The notes under the pieces are model-generated. The model worked only from the letters and a program-made list of their open reading frames with translations. It did no database searches and was not told the origin of the DNA. Shown here in pieces: positions 6,238 through 8,646 of a DNA stretch of 8,646 nt (position 1 is the first letter of the stretch; every line of letters starts with the position of its first letter). A program made the translations under genes and the position numbers. The DNA lies in the NCBI GenBank assembly GCA_916720465.1, contig CAKARF010000036.1:1-8646 (forward strand), read 5' to 3'. Source of the stretch: an uncultured Atopobium sp. GTDB lineage: Bacteria > Actinomycetota > Coriobacteriia > Coriobacteriales > Atopobiaceae.

Positions 6238-7602
6238 GTGAATTTGTTAGCTATTCTTTCACCAGCTTTTTGGGGACTCTTGGTCCTCTCACTCCTTGTA
6301 TTTGTTCACGAGGCTGGTCATTACGGTATGGCTCGCCTGTGTGGCGTCCGTGTTACTGAGTTCTTCTTGGGCATGCCGTTCAAGTACAAGCTTTCTCATA
6401 AGAGCAAAAAATACGGTACCGAGGTTGGCGTGACTCCACTTCTTTTTGGTGGCTATACGCGCATCTGCGGTATGGAAGGCGAGCTAGATGAACTGCTTCC
6501 ACAAGCTTTGATGAGCGTTCAAGAAGCAGGTTCACTTGAGGTTGGTACCCTTGCAGCAAAGCTTAACTGTGAGGATGAGCGCGCCTACAATCTGCTGTAC
6601 ACCCTTGCAGATTGGGGCTCCATTGAGCTTGTCAAAGAGTCAGATGAGCTAGCGCACACCACGTTTCAGACGCTTGCGAGAGATGCTGAGCTTCGCTGTG
6701 AGTATGATCGCGGTCACAATTTTGAGCTTGAAGGCTCTACAGCAGCAGGGGAGCCTCGTGTTCCACAGATGTCCGCTGAGGATTTCTTTGCTCAAGAAAA
6801 GGCACATACCTATGTTGGTGTAAATGTTCCCAAGCGCCTGCTCATGATTTTTGGCGGACCCTTGGTCAACATTGCGATTGCCTTTGTGCTGGTTGTAGGC
6901 TCCCTCATGTTTGTTGGTATTCCTGCCGCACAAAACAAGGCACAGTTGGGCTCAGTTGAATCTGGCTCTCTGGCTGCTATTTCCGGTCTTACTCCCGGTG
7001 ACACTATTCTTACGTTTAACGAGGTAGAGGTTCATACCTGGGAAGACCTTACTGCAGCTATCAAAGACGCAATGTCTTCAGGTAAAACTGATATTCCTGT
7101 CACCTACGACCGCGGTGGCATTCAGCTTGAAACTACCATTAAGCCTGCTTTACGTCCTGACGATAAGATCATTGGCGTGTCACCTGTTATGACCATGTAT
7201 CACTTCTCGTTTATTGACGCGTCTGCTGCAGCTGTATCGTATGCTGCACAGGTTGGACAGTTTGCCCTAAGGCTGCTCATTCCAACGCAGACCATGGAAG
7301 TCCTTAATCAATCGTCGTCTGTTGTGGGTATTTCTGTGATGGCTTCAGAAGCTGCCGCAGAGGGTTTCTCGACCCTTATTATGCTGGTAGCAGCCATTTC
7401 TATGTCACTTGGCTTTATGAATCTTTTGCCCATTCCACCACTTGACGGCGGAAAGATTCTGATTGAGGCAATTCAGGTCATCATAAGAAGACCGCTGTCT
7501 ATCAAAGTTCAAAATATTTTGTCTTACATTGGACTGGCGTTTTTCCTGTTTGTCATTGTTATTGCACTGAGAAACGATATCCTTCATTTGCTGTTTAGGT
7601 AG
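6238..7602 (+). CDS. rseP: RseP-type site-2 zinc metalloprotease with cytoplasmic insertion
   Basis: This intramembrane metalloprotease of the M50B family (RseP/RasP/Rip1) typically cuts anti-sigma factors or remnant signal peptides in the membrane. The first membrane helix carries the zinc motif HEAGH at residues 24-28, followed by the FGGYTRICGM loop at 70-79. TM2 is at about 201-226 (RLLMIFGGPLVN start), then one PDZ domain (about 237-305, with SGLTPGDTILTFN). NLLPIPPLDGG at 395-405 supplies the third zinc ligand Asp, and a last TM helix ends the protein. Length is 454. Between the loop and TM2 lies a roughly 100-residue insertion with winged-helix character, described separately. I chose GTG 6238 because AGGA at 6229-6232 is 5 nt upstream. 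TTG 6220 would add MWDRNF and overlap dxr. Its natural substrate is not indicated by the neighbours. Confidence 0.95.
   Translation: MNLLAILSPAFWGLLVLSLLVFVHEAGHYGMARLCGVRVTEFFLGMPFKYKLSHKSKKYGTEVGVTPLLFGGYTRICGMEGELDELLPQALMSVQEAGSLEVGTLAAKLNCEDERAYNLLYTLADWGSIELVKESDELAHTTFQTLARDAELRCEYDRGHNFELEGSTAAGEPRVPQMSAEDFFAQEKAHTYVGVNVPKRLLMIFGGPLVNIAIAFVLVVGSLMFVGIPAAQNKAQLGSVESGSLAAISGLTPGDTILTFNEVEVHTWEDLTAAIKDAMSSGKTDIPVTYDRGGIQLETTIKPALRPDDKIIGVSPVMTMYHFSFIDASAAAVSYAAQVGQFALRLLIPTQTMEVLNQSSSVVGISVMASEAAAEGFSTLIMLVAAISMSLGFMNLLPIPPLDGGKILIEAIQVIIRRPLSIKVQNILSYIGLAFFLFVIVIALRNDILHLLFR
6481..6800 (+). other. Inserted winged-helix-like domain within RseP
   Basis: Residues about 82-188 of RseP have no counterpart of this form in E. 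coli RseP or in the short loop of M. tuberculosis Rip1, as I recall those sequences. The core, residues 89-135 (6502-6642), reads as helix (QALMSVQEAG), turn, helix (LEVGTLAAKLN), helix (EDERAYNLLYTLADWG), then a beta wing (SIELVKES). This is the spacing of a winged helix-turn-helix. It is followed by an acidic, polar linker up to TM2. By S2P topology the segment is on the cytoplasmic side. B. subtilis RasP also has extra sequence near this place, but from memory it does not look like a winged helix. The assignment is by pattern only; no profile search was possible. Confidence 0.55.
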
Positions 7603-7610
7603 CTGATTTT

Positions 7611-8646
7611 ATGTCTGAGATTGCTCGCACAAAAACTCGTCCCGTTATGGTTGGATCCGTCCAGGTTGGCGGTGGTGCCCCCGTTTCTGTTCAGTCTATG
7701 TGTACCACCAAAACTGATGATCCAGATGCTACGCTCCACCAGATTAAGGAGCTTGCAGAGGCAGGGTGCGAGATTATTCGTGTAGCAATTCCTGACGCAA
7801 AGGCGCTTGATGGCTTTGAAGAAATCTGCAAATACTCTCCACTTCCTGTTGTTGCCGATATTCATTTTGACTACAAGCTTGCGCTTGAAGCTGCAAAGCG
7901 AGGCGCTGCTGCACTTCGTATTAATCCAGGCAACATTGGCTCTATGGAAAGTGTGGACGCTGTTATTGATGCAGCTAAAGAGGCCCACATTCCTATCAGA
8001 ATTGGCGTCAATGCTGGCTCTCTTGCTAAAGAATTTGATACAAGACAAGATATGACTCTTGTCGAGAAACTCGTGGCGTCGTCAAAGTCTTTTGTAGAGC
8101 ATTTTTCTTCTCGCGGTTTTGACGATATTGTCTTGTCGGCAAAGGCTCACGATGTCCCCACTACGCTTGCCGTCTATCGCGCGCTTTCTAAAGAGCTTCC
8201 ACAGATTCCTCTGCATGTAGGTGTTACAGAAGCCGGTGCATTGAGGCAGGGAACGGTAAAGAACTCTGCCGCAGTTGGCATTCTGCTTGAGAGTGGCATT
8301 GGCGATACTATGCGTCTGTCTTTGACGGCTGATCCTGTAGAAGAAGTCCATGTGGCATGGGAGCTTCTTGCAGCTCTTGGCATGCGTCGCATTAAGCCAG
8401 AACTGGTGAGCTGCCCTACGTGCGGCAGGTGTGGCGTTGATATGATTCCTATTGCAGAAGAAGTTACCAAGCTCTTGGATGGCGTTCGTGCTCCAATTTC
8501 TGTAGCAGTCATGGGGTGTGTTGTTAATGGACCTGGCGAGGCTAGGGGAGTTGACCTTGGCGTCGCCTGTGGCAAAGGTCAGGCAGTGCTATTTGAAAAC
8601 GGCAATCCTATTAGAAAAGTGCCTGAAGATAAGATTGTTGATGAGC
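7611..8646 (+). CDS. ispG: 4-hydroxy-3-methylbut-2-en-1-yl diphosphate synthase, 3' end cut off
   Basis: This [4Fe-4S] enzyme of the MEP pathway converts MEcPP to HMBPP using electrons from ferredoxin or flavodoxin. The visible 345 residues start with the TIM-barrel half: the VGGGAPVSVQSMCTTKT region, ELAEAGCEIIRVA, VADIHFDYKLA and ALRINPGNIG. The C-terminal cluster domain contains CPTC at 268-271 and MGCVVNGPGEARG with Cys303 and Glu310. These match cluster ligands Cys270, Cys273, Cys305 and Glu312 of E. coli IspG with a constant shift of two. An additional cysteine at 274 is not a known ligand. Compared with the 372-residue E. coli protein, about 25-30 residues lie beyond the window. ATG 7611 is the only start after an in-frame stop at 7596; no good Shine-Dalgarno is seen, so reinitiation after rseP (8-nt gap) is likely. 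Confidence 0.96.
   Translation, partial: MSEIARTKTRPVMVGSVQVGGGAPVSVQSMCTTKTDDPDATLHQIKELAEAGCEIIRVAIPDAKALDGFEEICKYSPLPVVADIHFDYKLALEAAKRGAAALRINPGNIGSMESVDAVIDAAKEAHIPIRIGVNAGSLAKEFDTRQDMTLVEKLVASSKSFVEHFSSRGFDDIVLSAKAHDVPTTLAVYRALSKELPQIPLHVGVTEAGALRQGTVKNSAAVGILLESGIGDTMRLSLTADPVEEVHVAWELLAALGMRRIKPELVSCPTCGRCGVDMIPIAEEVTKLLDGVRAPISVAVMGCVVNGPGEARGVDLGVACGKGQAVLFENGNPIRKVPEDKIVDE

Noticed and set aside
8174..8575. A 133-codon - strand frame opposite ispG
   Set aside because: It lies inside a clearly coding ispG with all cluster ligands, and has no motifs or ribosome binding site of note.

Overview
The window is a slice of bacterial core chromosome with nine protein genes, all on the + strand: rpsB, tsf, pyrH, frr, uppS, cdsA, dxr, rseP and ispG (the last cut by the window edge). 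No transposase, phage gene, CRISPR array, tRNA or rRNA is visible, and no gene looks horizontally acquired. The order rpsB-tsf-pyrH-frr-uppS-cdsA-dxr-rseP is the classic cluster of Gram-positive bacteria. Base composition is moderate. Highly expressed genes prefer AAG, GAG, CTT and CGT, and RseP has an actinobacterial-looking 'FGGYTRICGM' stretch. Together these suggest a moderate-GC member of the Coriobacteriia (Atopobium/Lancefieldella/Olsenella-like). That placement is an inference from protein flavour and gene order, not a database result.

Region 1 (1-1885) is a translation unit. A -10-like hexamer sits at the very left edge. It is followed by a roughly 140-nt structured leader, then rpsB (ribosomal protein S2) and tsf (elongation factor Ts), closed by a strong intrinsic terminator at 1855-1885. 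The leader can fold into two short hairpins and a nested helix set with a possible pseudoknot, and its last helix touches the rpsB Shine-Dalgarno sequence. This is the layout expected of an autoregulated ribosomal-protein leader.

Region 2 (about 1897-8646) is a second, tightly packed transcription unit. It starts from a putative promoter immediately before pyrH, with little or no 5' leader. Junctions range from a 1-nt overlap to an 8-nt gap, so translational coupling is likely throughout. The gene products fit together. PyrH makes UDP for CTP and UDP-sugars, Frr recycles ribosomes, Dxr and IspG are MEP-pathway enzymes supplying isoprenoid precursors, and UppS turns these into undecaprenyl diphosphate for the cell wall. 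CdsA uses CTP to make CDP-diacylglycerol for phospholipids. RseP is an intramembrane protease that typically clears or cuts membrane proteins in envelope signalling.

Most of the window is ordinary housekeeping. Two things stand out: an insertion of about 100 residues in the cytoplasmic part of RseP that reads like a winged helix-turn-helix, and the structured rpsB leader. Smaller points are start-site ambiguities at rpsB, pyrH and rseP, and unusual residues in otherwise conserved motifs of Dxr and EF-Ts.
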